Below, in pieces: positions 1 to 5,898 of a DNA stretch of 64,000 bases. Position 1 is the stretch's first letter. The number at the start of each line of letters is the position of its first letter. The notes below the pieces were generated by a model, which was not told where the DNA came from, made no database searches, and was given only the letters and a program-made list of their open reading frames with translations. The DNA lies in IMG/VR virus record IMGVR_UViG_3300023184_000062, positions 36,747 to 100,746 of that record; one strand, 5' to 3'. This DNA is from a virus. Made by a program: the position numbers and the translations under genes.

Positions 1-78
1 TATTTGTTTTGGGGTAGCAGCATCTTCAAAATTGGTGCCGTCATAGATTCCCTGATAGGATATATATTGTAAACGCAT
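1..78 (-). CDS. partial gene running out of the window at the left edge
   Basis: Only the first 26 codons are visible, starting MRLQYISYQG and continuing open to the window edge. The product is not recognised. The start is supported by a late-promoter box ACTAAATA (83-90) whose last base is four bases from the ATG, the same arrangement as at the gene starting at 9471. There is no room for a Shine-Dalgarno site in the predicted transcript. Confidence 0.5.
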   Translation of the reverse strand, partial: MRLQYISYQGIYDGTNFEDAATPKQI

Positions 79-82
79 TTAG

Positions 83-90
83 TATTTAGT
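83..90 (-). promoter_or_regulatory. T4-type late promoter box ACTAAATA
   Basis: The minus strand reads GACTAAATA followed by CTAA and ATG. The box resembles the T4 late -10 element TATAAATA. The start site should fall at or inside the start codon, giving a leaderless mRNA. Confidence 0.5.
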
Positions 91-117
91 CTTGTCAACG
101 GAAGTACGGTCTGCCGC

Positions 118-125
118 GTTAAATA
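118..125 (+). promoter_or_regulatory. possible late promoter box GTTAAATA
   Basis: GTTAAATA lies three bases before the ATG at 129, divergent from the box at 83-90. It matches the looser late boxes of this window, for example the one before 48304. A weak case because the region is AT-rich. Confidence 0.35.
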
Positions 126-128
126 TAT

Positions 129-299
129 ATGCAAGACAAAAATCAACTTGATGACTACGAAACGAAACAGGATAAAAATGAATCGTTTCAGGAACAGTAT
201 TTGCCCACTAGTTATGATTGGAGATTATCCAATTGTGATGAAAGGCGTAGTGTTCCGTGTAAGATCAAAGATGAATATGTTAAGCATAAATTTCATTAA
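129..299 (+). CDS. small hypothetical protein (56 aa)
   Basis: An open frame of 56 codons starting MQDKNQLDDYETK, rich in charged residues and Gln, with no membrane segment and no recognised domain. The next gene follows after a 19-base gap with its own Shine-Dalgarno (aaaagga). There is no Shine-Dalgarno before this ATG, only the late-type box at 118-125, so it would be another leaderless gene. It could also be spurious. Confidence 0.45.
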   Translation: MQDKNQLDDYETKQDKNESFQEQYLPTSYDWRLSNCDERRSVPCKIKDEYVKHKFH

Positions 300-318
300 C
301 ACTAAAAGGAAACTTAAA

Positions 319-588
319 ATGAAAAAAATCGCTACTCTTATCGCTACTTTGTTAACTACTGCTGCTTTTGCAACTGAACCTGCTAAGACTCCTGCTGCAC
401 CGGCTGCTCCTGCTGTAACTGCTTCTGCTCCTGCTAAGGAAGAAATGAAGTTAGCCAAGAAGAAGGAGGACAAAAAGGCTGATGCCACCAAAAGTGCTAA
501 GCCAGCTAAACCTGCCCAAGACAAAACGGCTACAGCTAAAACTGAGCCTGCAAAACCAGCAGCGCCAGCAGTACCCGCTACTAAGTAA
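319..588 (+). CDS. secreted Ala/Pro/Lys-rich protein (89 aa)
   Basis: The protein starts MKKIATLIATLLTTAAFATE, a clear signal peptide with a predicted cleavage near residue 20. The rest is low complexity, alternating AlaPro and Lys-rich stretches (APAAPA, KKKEDKKADATK, KPAKPA). The ATG at 319 is chosen over upstream starts because it has aaaagga upstream and begins the signal peptide. It should be exported to the periplasm. Similar tracts occur in proline/lysine-rich envelope or nucleic-acid-binding tails; function is unknown. A second protein of like composition lies at 15904-16227. Confidence 0.75.
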   Translation: MKKIATLIATLLTTAAFATEPAKTPAAPAAPAVTASAPAKEEMKLAKKKEDKKADATKSAKPAKPAQDKTATAKTEPAKPAAPAVPATK

Positions 589-631
589 TACAATAATAGA
601 GGAGGATGATGACGATGATGGTCCAGAAGAA

Positions 632-793
632 TTGGATTATCATCGTGCATATGGTCGTCCTAAGGTTTACTATGTAGATGAAAAAGTTATAGATTTAGGT
701 GATGACCCATTATCTGATTATGTAACTGTCAGGTTAGCCCTTTCCAGAGCAAAAGCCTTGCTAAAATATAGAGAAACCTATACAATTGTATAA
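632..793 (+). CDS. conserved-looking frame without an ATG start
   Basis: The frame from about 590 to 793 encodes an acidic stretch (EEDDDDDGPEELDYH), then KVYYVDEKVIDLG and SDYVTVRLALSRAKALLKYR, which look like real protein. The frame has no ATG or GTG after 482; the only common start is TTG at 632. A strong AGAGGAGG (597-605) is followed by ATGs in another frame (606, 609, 615, 618) that give only a 23-codon peptide. Real start may be TTG, a rarer codon near 596, or a frameshift from an upstream frame. The 3' end contains the late box at 789-796. Confidence 0.5.
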   Translation: MDYHRAYGRPKVYYVDEKVIDLGDDPLSDYVTVRLALSRAKALLKYRETYTIV

Positions 794-796
794 ATA
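789..796 (+). promoter_or_regulatory. late promoter box TATAAATA (perfect T4 consensus)
   Basis: TATAAATA overlaps the last codons of the preceding frame. The predicted start site is near 803, so the transcript would begin at the hairpin 802-825 and serve the genes at 849 and 1025. Confidence 0.65.
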
Positions 797-801
797 CAGT
801 T

Positions 802-825
802 AAGAGTTCTGTTTTAAAAACTCTT
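802..825 (+). promoter_or_regulatory. 5'-terminal mRNA hairpin
   Basis: AAGAGTT (802-808) pairs with AACTCTT (819-825) around a 10-base loop. It sits at the predicted 5' end of the late transcript, with no T-tract suited to a terminator, so a stabilising 5' stem-loop is more likely. Confidence 0.5.
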
Positions 826-848
826 TAACACACTTACACGGAGAATAT

Positions 849-1022
849 ATGTTAAACCACTTAGCGGGCTATTTTTGTAGCCTACTCAATAACTTCAGCA
901 GACCACAAACTTATGGCTCTGCATTAGAAGAATACATTGTTAGACATGCACCCCAAAATGCATGTGATGTAGACCGTCTCACCCGTCAATTTGAAATACA
1001 ACAATCTGGTAGAGGATGGTAA
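849..1022 (+). CDS. small hypothetical protein (57 aa), DUF3563-like pattern
   Basis: The 57-residue product has a hydrophobic start (MLNHLAGYFCSLLNNF) and a helical tail containing GSALEEYIVRHAP and ADVDRLTRQFE-like spacing (here CDVDRLTRQFE). This loosely resembles the small bacterial DUF3563 proteins (a hydrophobic head, then a Leu/Arg helix); that is a pattern match only. The start has acggaga eight bases upstream. It is read from the late promoter at 789 and is followed two bases later by another small gene. Confidence 0.65.
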   Translation: MLNHLAGYFCSLLNNFSRPQTYGSALEEYIVRHAPQNACDVDRLTRQFEIQQSGRGW

Positions 1023-1024
1023 TC

Positions 1025-1159
1025 ATGCAAGTATTAAAAGCAATATACAATTTTTTTGGTGCTATGAGACAGGCAAGAGCAGCCTCAACATTAGCACACA
1101 ATGGAGATCATAAAGGCGCACGTAAACTTATTATGTCTGACTTTAAGGGCTGGATCTAA
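1025..1159 (+). CDS. small basic hypothetical protein (44 aa)
   Basis: Starts MQVLKAIYNFFGAMRQARAA and ends GARKLIMSDFKGWI. Arginine- and lysine-rich helix with a hydrophobic N-terminus; the arrangement recalls the short DUF1127/YjiS-like proteins of proteobacteria but no domain can be assigned. It sits two bases after the stop of the gene at 849 and is probably cotranscribed. Confidence 0.6.
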   Translation: MQVLKAIYNFFGAMRQARAASTLAHNGDHKGARKLIMSDFKGWI

Positions 1160-1161
1160 TA

Positions 1162-1169
1162 ACTAAATA
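1162..1169 (+). promoter_or_regulatory. late promoter box ACTAAATA
   Basis: ACTAAATA lies three bases after the stop of the upstream gene. The leader carries aaagga before the ATG at 1192. Confidence 0.5.
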
Positions 1170-1191
1170 ACATACTAACAAAGGATCCATT

Positions 1192-1437
1192 ATGTTTACA
1201 CCTGATTTTTATATAGAAATGTTCCAGACCTCAAAAAGGATGGCAACTAACCAAATTTTCAAAGACGAGAGATTAAATAAGGTCGCCAACGACTTTATAG
1301 ATGCCCAAACAGTATTTGCAAAGATGATGGCAAAGAATACAATAGAGATGTTAACTTATGCTGCTGACAGCATGAGTAAAACAATTTATCCTCAAGGTGA
1401 GGATGAAACAGTCAAGGCAAAGACTGAGAAAAAATAA
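1192..1437 (+). CDS. phasin-like helical protein (81 aa)
   Basis: The product is all helical with no signal peptide. The section with NKVANDFIDAQTVFAKMMAKN resembles the helical repeat of phasins, the proteins that coat polyhydroxyalkanoate granules; the family is normally longer, and this is a pattern-based guess. If right, it would bind granules or act as an amphipathic scaffold. The C-terminus is a charged Lys/Glu tail. A good Shine-Dalgarno (aaagga) and a late box precede it; the gene at 1475 follows in the same direction. Confidence 0.65.
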   Translation: MFTPDFYIEMFQTSKRMATNQIFKDERLNKVANDFIDAQTVFAKMMAKNTIEMLTYAADSMSKTIYPQGEDETVKAKTEKK

Positions 1438-1474
1438 GCTATTCACACACCGACATTAACACAAGGAGATTATT

Positions 1475-1747
1475 ATGTCAGATTTCACACCAAAATTACC
1501 CGAAGTAAAATTCAACAAGAACGGTTACGAGATTCGTACCGAAATTTTAGATATGGCCAAAGGTCTTGTTTCAGAGGAATACCATTCCAAGTTTCAAGGT
1601 TGGGAAATGTCAGTTGCCAGAGATGAAAAGACTGGTAAACTAGTTACCACAGTAGGTATGCCCGAATTCCCAGGTCTAGACAAGATTTTGGAAACTGCTG
1701 AAAAGATGTATGCGTTTGTAAACCAAAACACAACTTCTAAGAAGTAA
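1475..1747 (+). CDS. conserved phage-type hypothetical protein (90 aa)
   Basis: Acidic-basic soluble protein with the segment NGYEIRTEILDMAK, a pattern I associate with uncharacterised T4-type aquatic phage proteins. The ATG has a strong aaggag. There is no membrane segment and no known catalytic motif. It ends the late unit starting at 1192 and is followed by the hairpin terminator at 1767-1782. Confidence 0.8.
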   Translation: MSDFTPKLPEVKFNKNGYEIRTEILDMAKGLVSEEYHSKFQGWEMSVARDEKTGKLVTTVGMPEFPGLDKILETAEKMYAFVNQNTTSKK

Positions 1748-1766
1748 TTCTTTTACACACCGTAAT

Positions 1767-1782
1767 GCCCCTTAATTGGGGC
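1767..1782 (+). terminator. hairpin terminator
   Basis: GCCCC, a six-base loop TTAATT, then GGGGC and a short GTTCCT tail. It lies 20 bases after the stop of the gene at 1475 and just before the next promoter. Confidence 0.6.
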
Positions 1783-1791
1783 GTTCCTACC

Positions 1792-1820
1792 TTGACAATA
1801 AATCTATTGTGTGATATACT
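1792..1820 (+). promoter_or_regulatory. sigma70-like promoter
   Basis: TTGACA (1792-1797), 17-base spacer beginning ATAAAT, TATACT (1815-1820). It drives the lipoprotein gene at 1850. Confidence 0.75.
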
Positions 1821-1838
1821 AACGTATATTGTATAACT

Positions 1839-1851
1839 ATGGGTAACCCAT
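1839..1851 (+). promoter_or_regulatory. palindrome covering the start codon
   Basis: ATGGGT, one base, ACCCAT: a perfect inverted repeat whose right arm contains the AT of the ATG at 1850. It could be an operator or a hairpin that hides the start. There is no clear Shine-Dalgarno here. Confidence 0.4.
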
Positions 1852-3334
1852 GAAAAAACTTTTATTGTTGTTGTCAGTTGTAATTGCGGGGTGTGGCGGG
1901 GGTGGTAATAGTAATACTACACCATCGTCGCCAAGTATTGCTGCACAGGGAGCCCTAATCTCCCCTGATCCGGCATTATTTTCAAATACTCCAATATTAT
2001 TACCAGACCTTAAAGCCAAGTATGATGCACTTTGTGGTAGTAATGTTAATGTACAAACTGCAATACCAATTGATTTAAACAATGACGGCAAACTAGATTT
2101 AGTATTTGATTTATGGTGCAATCACAAACCAGCGGGTGAATACTATGTAGGACCAGTACCCAACACATTGGTAGCATTTATTCAAACTTCACCTGGCGTA
2201 TTTCAAGATAAAACAAAAGATATTTTTGGATCCGATGTAGTTGATATCGGCGGTAAAAACTACGGGTATATAGTTACTGATTTGAATGGTGATGGATATG
2301 ATGACCTGGTTATGTCGTGCGATAGAGAGGACGGCAGAATCACTAATGATTATAGTTTTTCCAGTAATATGAATTGTCAAACTGTTTCTTTTATAAGCGA
2401 TGGAAGGGGGAAATACAATAAAGTTTCTTTTGGAAATACATTATGGGGAGATGATATTAAACTAATAAAAGATAAAAATGGCAATAAACAAATTATATTA
2501 TTACCAGCTGATAGTTCACCTGAGGCATGGACATACAATGGTCAATGGAATAGAGTTCCGGGATATGAATGGCTACAAAAAAATCCAGTGTTTATTCAAT
2601 CAACAAATTCAAACTCTACAACTACAATTATTAACAAATATTCTAATGGACAAAAATTAGAAATATGGAATAGTTTAAATGATGTGTGGAGTAAACTATT
2701 GGATTATTTTTATCTCTCACCTACTACAATATTACTCACAAACAGTTCAATGAATACAACTACTACCTCTATATTTAGGATTGATAATACTGATTATATT
2801 GATTACGGTGGTTTATATGAGGGATGCGCTTTAAAAAGAACAAAAGACGGACCAACCGAAGTACTATATTCATTTGTGGGAGGTACAATTCAGGGAGGAT
2901 ATACTGGTCAAACATTAACTGACACATGGAAACCACCAATCGTAAAATTAATGTCATTGGGGGTGACTACTCAAAATTTAAATATATCACCAGTGACATT
3001 AAATACAGACCAGATAGATTCAAACTTTTATCATATGACCTGCCAGGATTTAAATAACGACGGTATGGATGATGTATTAATAAGAACAACTGGCACTCCA
3101 TTAATTTATGTAAATAATGGACAAGGTAAATTTGGAAAAGTTAATTCTAATATAATACCAAAAGCACCTATAGGAGCAGCACATATCTATGTAGATATTG
3201 ACGGAGATGGAATTAAGGATTTGTTATATTTCCCAATTGATAGATGGCAATTTGGTAATTATACTAAGGTTCAGTTCTTGCTATACAGGGGAAATAGAGC
3301 AATAAAGCAAGATGATTTGGTTTTTGCTAACTAA
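1850..3334 (+). CDS. lipoprotein with FG-GAP/VCBS-type calcium-binding repeats (494 aa)
   Basis: The N-terminus MKKLLLLLSVVIAGCGGGG is a lipoprotein signal with the lipobox Cys at about residue 15, followed by a Gly/Asn/Ser/Pro linker. The body carries at least four Asp-rich loops of the form DxNxDGxxDLx: DLNNDGKLDLV (about 75-85), DLNGDGYDDLV, DLNNDGMDDVL and DIDGDGIKDLL near the C-terminus. Such loops mark FG-GAP/VCBS beta-propeller repeats that bind calcium. The protein should be anchored to a host membrane facing the periplasm or surface. A role in superinfection exclusion or receptor masking is possible but is inference. It has its own promoter and terminator, so it may be an independently expressed cargo (moron-like) gene. 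Confidence 0.85.
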   Translation: MKKLLLLLSVVIAGCGGGGNSNTTPSSPSIAAQGALISPDPALFSNTPILLPDLKAKYDALCGSNVNVQTAIPIDLNNDGKLDLVFDLWCNHKPAGEYYVGPVPNTLVAFIQTSPGVFQDKTKDIFGSDVVDIGGKNYGYIVTDLNGDGYDDLVMSCDREDGRITNDYSFSSNMNCQTVSFISDGRGKYNKVSFGNTLWGDDIKLIKDKNGNKQIILLPADSSPEAWTYNGQWNRVPGYEWLQKNPVFIQSTNSNSTTTIINKYSNGQKLEIWNSLNDVWSKLLDYFYLSPTTILLTNSSMNTTTTSIFRIDNTDYIDYGGLYEGCALKRTKDGPTEVLYSFVGGTIQGGYTGQTLTDTWKPPIVKLMSLGVTTQNLNISPVTLNTDQIDSNFYHMTCQDLNNDGMDDVLIRTTGTPLIYVNNGQGKFGKVNSNIIPKAPIGAAHIYVDIDGDGIKDLLYFPIDRWQFGNYTKVQFLLYRGNRAIKQDDLVFAN

Positions 3335-3357
3335 TTTTGCTTAAAAATTAAGCAAAA
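3335..3357 (+). terminator. rho-independent terminator
   Basis: TTTTGCTTAA, loop AAA, TTAAGCAAAA: a perfect ten-pair stem immediately after the lipoprotein stop and just before the next promoter. It is nearly symmetrical, so it could work in both directions. Confidence 0.6.
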
Positions 3358-3362
3358 AAAGG

Positions 3363-3391
3363 TTGACATTAATTGGATTTGGGTATATAAT
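3363..3391 (+). promoter_or_regulatory. early promoter cassette (sigma70-like)
   Basis: TTGACA (3363-3368), 17-base spacer ending TTTGGGTA, TATAAT (3386-3391), then the leader element CTTAGACAGT. It belongs to the near-identical promoter family seen at 21.4-22.7 kb and 55-63 kb. Confidence 0.85.
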
Positions 3392-3424
3392 AGAATCTTA
3401 GACAGTAAACAAACGGAGTTAATT

Positions 3425-3652
3425 ATGAATCTCAATATCAACGATGCAATTTCTTGGACTAGTGCTGCCGGCGACCTGTCAGGTTATATCTCTAATATTT
3501 GTCTCAATCTCAATGCTGCTAATCAAGTTGTGCCCTGGATTGATGTTACATATATGCACGAAAACGGCCGTGAATGTAGTGTCCGTCTTTGCGCTACTGA
3601 ATCAAATCTCAAGGCAATGCGTGTTGCTAAACTTAACGCTGAAACTGTTTAA
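3425..3652 (+). CDS. hypothetical early protein (75 aa)
   Basis: First gene after the strong early promoter at 3363, with cggag upstream. Soluble, no membrane segment, contains two Cys (CLNLN and RECSVRLCATE). No domain recognised. Followed after ten bases by the gene at 3663. Confidence 0.75.
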   Translation: MNLNINDAISWTSAAGDLSGYISNICLNLNAANQVVPWIDVTYMHENGRECSVRLCATESNLKAMRVAKLNAETV

Positions 3653-3662
3653 GGAGTAAATT

Positions 3663-3860
3663 ATGGCAATCGTACACAATGTTCAAATGTACCCTGTATA
3701 TGAAGGTCATATCAATGACCACAAGATCCTGACTGAGCGTGAGTTTACCGCCTATCAGGATGCTATTGACTATGTGGAGTTCTTTAACTCAACGGGAGCC
3801 CAGGGAGTCATTGCTGTCTACACTGGTGCCATTGATACAGTCTCCGGTGAAAATCTATAA
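3663..3860 (+). CDS. hypothetical early protein (65 aa)
   Basis: Small soluble protein with the start MAIVHNVQMYPVYEGHIND and a strong aaggag. No known motif. Part of the 3425-4517 early unit. The frame is well supported by the ribosome site and codon use. Confidence 0.75.
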   Translation: MAIVHNVQMYPVYEGHINDHKILTEREFTAYQDAIDYVEFFNSTGAQGVIAVYTGAIDTVSGENL

Positions 3861-3875
3861 ACTAAAGGAATTGTA

Positions 3876-4517
3876 ATGTCTCGCTTTCAAAAACCTGCTC
3901 CCCTCAATCTTAACGCTGATGATGTGTGGGCGGCTGCTTGCATGGCACAACGCCTAAATCAGGGCTACATTAAGGTTAGTGAAGATGCTCCAATGGGGCA
4001 AACAAACCGTAATCTAGTAACGCAATATCTTGCCGACACTTCAAAGATCACCGACGAGGATCGTGAACAAGGTAAAGAGGTTCGCAAATTCTATCAAGCA
4101 TATACATTCAAAATCCTTAAAGGTATCAAGTTGTCTGATTTTGACAACACCGCAATGCTACTTGCTAATCGTGAAACTATTGATACAGGGTTTGATATTG
4201 CGGTAATTACTAGTTTGCCCTCAGGCTACGTGCGTGGCATGAAACGACAAACAGTGGACCAGCGTATCGCATTCGCTACAGGCGGATTGATCGGTAGTGT
4301 AGGTGACAAAGTGTCTCCTTCTATCGAGGTCGTCAAATCCGTATTCTCGCAAACTTGGAATACACATTACATTACTGGTATTACTAGTGATGACCAAGTG
4401 TTGTTCTTTGCGTACAAACAACAACTAGAAGTGGGCAAGCAGTTTGATATTTATGGAACTGTCAAAGCACACCGTGATAATTCAACTCAACTTAACCGTG
4501 TAAAGGTAATCATATGA
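3876..4517 (+). CDS. conserved hypothetical protein (213 aa)
   Basis: Soluble protein starting MSRFQKPAPLNLNADDVWAA. The N-terminal half is helical; the C-terminal half looks like a beta-rich domain (VLFFAYKQQLEVGKQFDIYG, TQLNRVKVI). I do not recognise the family. It is the third gene of the unit begun at 3425 and overlaps the entericidin-like gene by four bases (ATGA). The aaagga site supports the start. Confidence 0.8.
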   Translation: MSRFQKPAPLNLNADDVWAAACMAQRLNQGYIKVSEDAPMGQTNRNLVTQYLADTSKITDEDREQGKEVRKFYQAYTFKILKGIKLSDFDNTAMLLANRETIDTGFDIAVITSLPSGYVRGMKRQTVDQRIAFATGGLIGSVGDKVSPSIEVVKSVFSQTWNTHYITGITSDDQVLFFAYKQQLEVGKQFDIYGTVKAHRDNSTQLNRVKVII

Positions 4518-4657
4518 AAACAAAATTGGTATTGGGAATGTTGCTATTGACTTTTATCTCAGGATGTAGTACAGTAGCGGGAGCAGTACGTGGTGTTGGC
4601 GAAGATGTCAAACAAGGTACTGATGTTATGTCAACTTGGATTAAACCAGCAAAATGA
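4514..4657 (+). CDS. entericidin-like small lipoprotein (47 aa)
   Basis: Starts MKTKLVLGMLLLTFISGCST: a lipoprotein signal with lipobox ISGC, Cys at residue 18. The mature peptide of about 30 residues has GAVRGVGEDVKQGTD, matching the pattern of EcnA/EcnB entericidins (GC-T-V-G-GxDIQxG). Entericidins are small envelope lipoproteins; EcnB is linked to programmed lysis in enterics. It overlaps the previous stop and the next start, so it is translationally coupled. A role in host envelope change or lysis is inference. Confidence 0.75.
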   Translation: MKTKLVLGMLLLTFISGCSTVAGAVRGVGEDVKQGTDVMSTWIKPAK

Positions 4658-4782
4658 AAAATTTTATATTAGGAACATTGTTCGGGATCGTTATTGCTAC
4701 TGTAGGGTTTGGCGGCGTTGCCCGTCTACTTGACAATAGTGTGAACAAAACCAAAGCAATTGTGCAAGAACAGGTCAAATAA
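4654..4782 (+). CDS. single-span membrane protein (42 aa)
   Basis: MKNFILGTLFGIVIATVGFG forms one membrane segment, followed by a short soluble tail VARLLDNSVNKTKAIVQEQ. The ATGA overlap with the entericidin-like gene and the one-base overlap with the next gene place it in a membrane-protein operon. Function unknown. Confidence 0.7.
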   Translation: MKNFILGTLFGIVIATVGFGGVARLLDNSVNKTKAIVQEQVK

Positions 4783-4904
4783 TGGCTTGGATAGCGGTTA
4801 TATTTTTGATTGTAACAGGTCATATTAGCGCCGCCATTTTCTTAGCAATATTAAGTTTAAGCGCCGCCATTTTCTTAGCAATATTAAGTTTACTCTTTAA
4901 TTAA
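4782..4904 (+). CDS. very hydrophobic membrane peptide (40 aa) with an internal duplication
   Basis: Nearly the whole peptide is a membrane segment: MAWIAVIFLIVTGHI then two identical copies of the 11-residue unit SAAIFLAILSL, then LFN. The unit comes from a perfect 33-base tandem repeat at 4827-4892. Without the duplication the peptide would be 29 residues. The start shares a base with the previous stop. Could be a small membrane modulator; function unknown. Confidence 0.6.
   Translation: MAWIAVIFLIVTGHISAAIFLAILSLSAAIFLAILSLLFN
4827..4892 (+). repeat. perfect 33-base tandem duplication
   Basis: Copies at 4827-4859 and 4860-4892 are identical, each beginning agcgccgccattttc. The unit is a multiple of three so the frame is kept. 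No base differences, which suggests a recent event or an assembly artefact. Confidence 0.9.
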
Positions 4905-4906
4905 GT

Positions 4907-5269
4907 ATGGCTAAACTAACATTGTTTCCGGGACTAGATGAAAGGGGTCGCCGCTTAGGCGAGATTCGTATCCCTACACATACCATGGAAGCATTGGATG
5001 ATTATTTTCTCAGGGGGTATGAACCCGGAAGATTTATTGTAAGCATACTTACTAACAATTTGTATGGTGCTGTGACTAGTGCGGATCTTGCCAATCGTCA
5101 TGCTATCTATGAGATAGTTAAATGGTTAACTACTGATCCAATAGTCCCCATACATAGTTGGGGTACCAAAGATCATGTATCTAATTGGTTGAGTGACACT
5201 GGTGGTATCAGGACTAAGTTTGTAGAGAAGATTGAAAAAGAATATATTTGGAAAACACTGAAAGATTAA
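4907..5269 (+). CDS. conserved T4-type phage hypothetical protein (120 aa)
   Basis: Contains IRIPTHTMEALDDYFLRGYE then FIVSILTNNLYGAVTSADLAN, a pattern I associate with an uncharacterised protein common in T4-like aquatic phages. Mostly helical and soluble. No good Shine-Dalgarno is seen before the ATG; it probably depends on coupling with the gene ending at 4904. The next gene begins one base after its stop. Confidence 0.8.
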   Translation: MAKLTLFPGLDERGRRLGEIRIPTHTMEALDDYFLRGYEPGRFIVSILTNNLYGAVTSADLANRHAIYEIVKWLTTDPIVPIHSWGTKDHVSNWLSDTGGIRTKFVEKIEKEYIWKTLKD

Positions 5270-5270
5270 T

Positions 5271-5621
5271 ATGGCAGGCTGGAATACAATTCAACAAGTT
5301 CGTAAACTAGAAGAACGAGCGGATAGTCTTGGCATGCGGTTTACTCCATACAAGCATGATGATATGTATGGTGAGAATGTAGCATTAGTGCCAAAAGATA
5401 AAGACGCATTGCCTATCTACAGCCGTGATGCTATATTATTTGCTGGCTCATTAGAACATGCCGACAGGTTTATGCAAGGTGTGTTATGGGCACGAGAATA
5501 CGACCGTATGGCCATTGATCGGAACCTTGACAAAAAGCGTGAACGCAAAGAACAAGATGAACGCAATAAGCAAATGGTTAAAATCTTAAAAGAAGAAAAA
5601 CTAAGTTTAGTACAGACATAA
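5271..5621 (+). CDS. hypothetical protein with C-terminal coiled coil (116 aa)
   Basis: Soluble N-terminal domain, then a charged helix at about residues 83-110 (NLDKKRERKEQDERNKQMV) likely to be a coiled coil. No domain recognised. The 3' end holds the late box of the next gene. Confidence 0.75.
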   Translation: MAGWNTIQQVRKLEERADSLGMRFTPYKHDDMYGENVALVPKDKDALPIYSRDAILFAGSLEHADRFMQGVLWAREYDRMAIDRNLDKKRERKEQDERNKQMVKILKEEKLSLVQT

Positions 5622-5624
5622 ATA
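5617..5624 (+). promoter_or_regulatory. late promoter box CATAAATA, leaderless type
   Basis: CATAAATA overlaps the stop of the upstream gene and ends five bases before the ATG at 5630. No Shine-Dalgarno could be present in the transcript. Confidence 0.6.
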
Positions 5625-5629
5625 GTGTT

Positions 5630-5848
5630 ATGCTAAAAAATGTAATTATCGCAGGGTTGTCATTCATTACAATACTGTTGTGGATGAAAGTTGATCCAGA
5701 ATGTGTCATCAACCAAGATGACCCAAATGCAGTAGTTATAGAATATCAATGCTCTAACCTTGATGATTACGAAATTGTGCCACCGGAAGTCGTAGAAGAA
5801 TGCAGAGATAGGGCAAATCAATCTACTAATCACAAAAATAATACTTGA
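5630..5848 (+). CDS. membrane-anchored small protein with four-Cys periplasmic part (72 aa)
   Basis: One N-terminal membrane segment (VIIAGLSFITILLWM), then an outside domain with DPECVINQDD, EYQCSNLDDYE and VVEECRDRANQ. The spaced Cys residues could form disulfides. Similar single-span proteins are common in T4-type aquatic phages. The stop codon TGA is part of the -35 box of the next promoter. Confidence 0.75.
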   Translation: MLKNVIIAGLSFITILLWMKVDPECVINQDDPNAVVIEYQCSNLDDYEIVPPEVVEECRDRANQSTNHKNNT

Positions 5849-5873
5849 CACCCTTCCTAATAAATAGTATAAT
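5845..5873 (+). promoter_or_regulatory. sigma70-like promoter with embedded late box
   Basis: TTGACA (5845-5850), 17-base spacer, TATAAT (5868-5873). AATAAATA (5859-5866) lies in the spacer, so ligase might be read both early and late. The TGA of TTGACA is the stop of the upstream gene. Confidence 0.75.
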
Positions 5874-5898
5874 ATTAGTATATATATAGGAGTTATAA

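Noticed and set aside
225-650. 141-codon minus-strand frame opposite the Ala-rich gene
   Set aside because: It mirrors the Ala/Pro/Lys codon repeats; no start signal or promoter, and it runs opposite to a clear signal-peptide gene.
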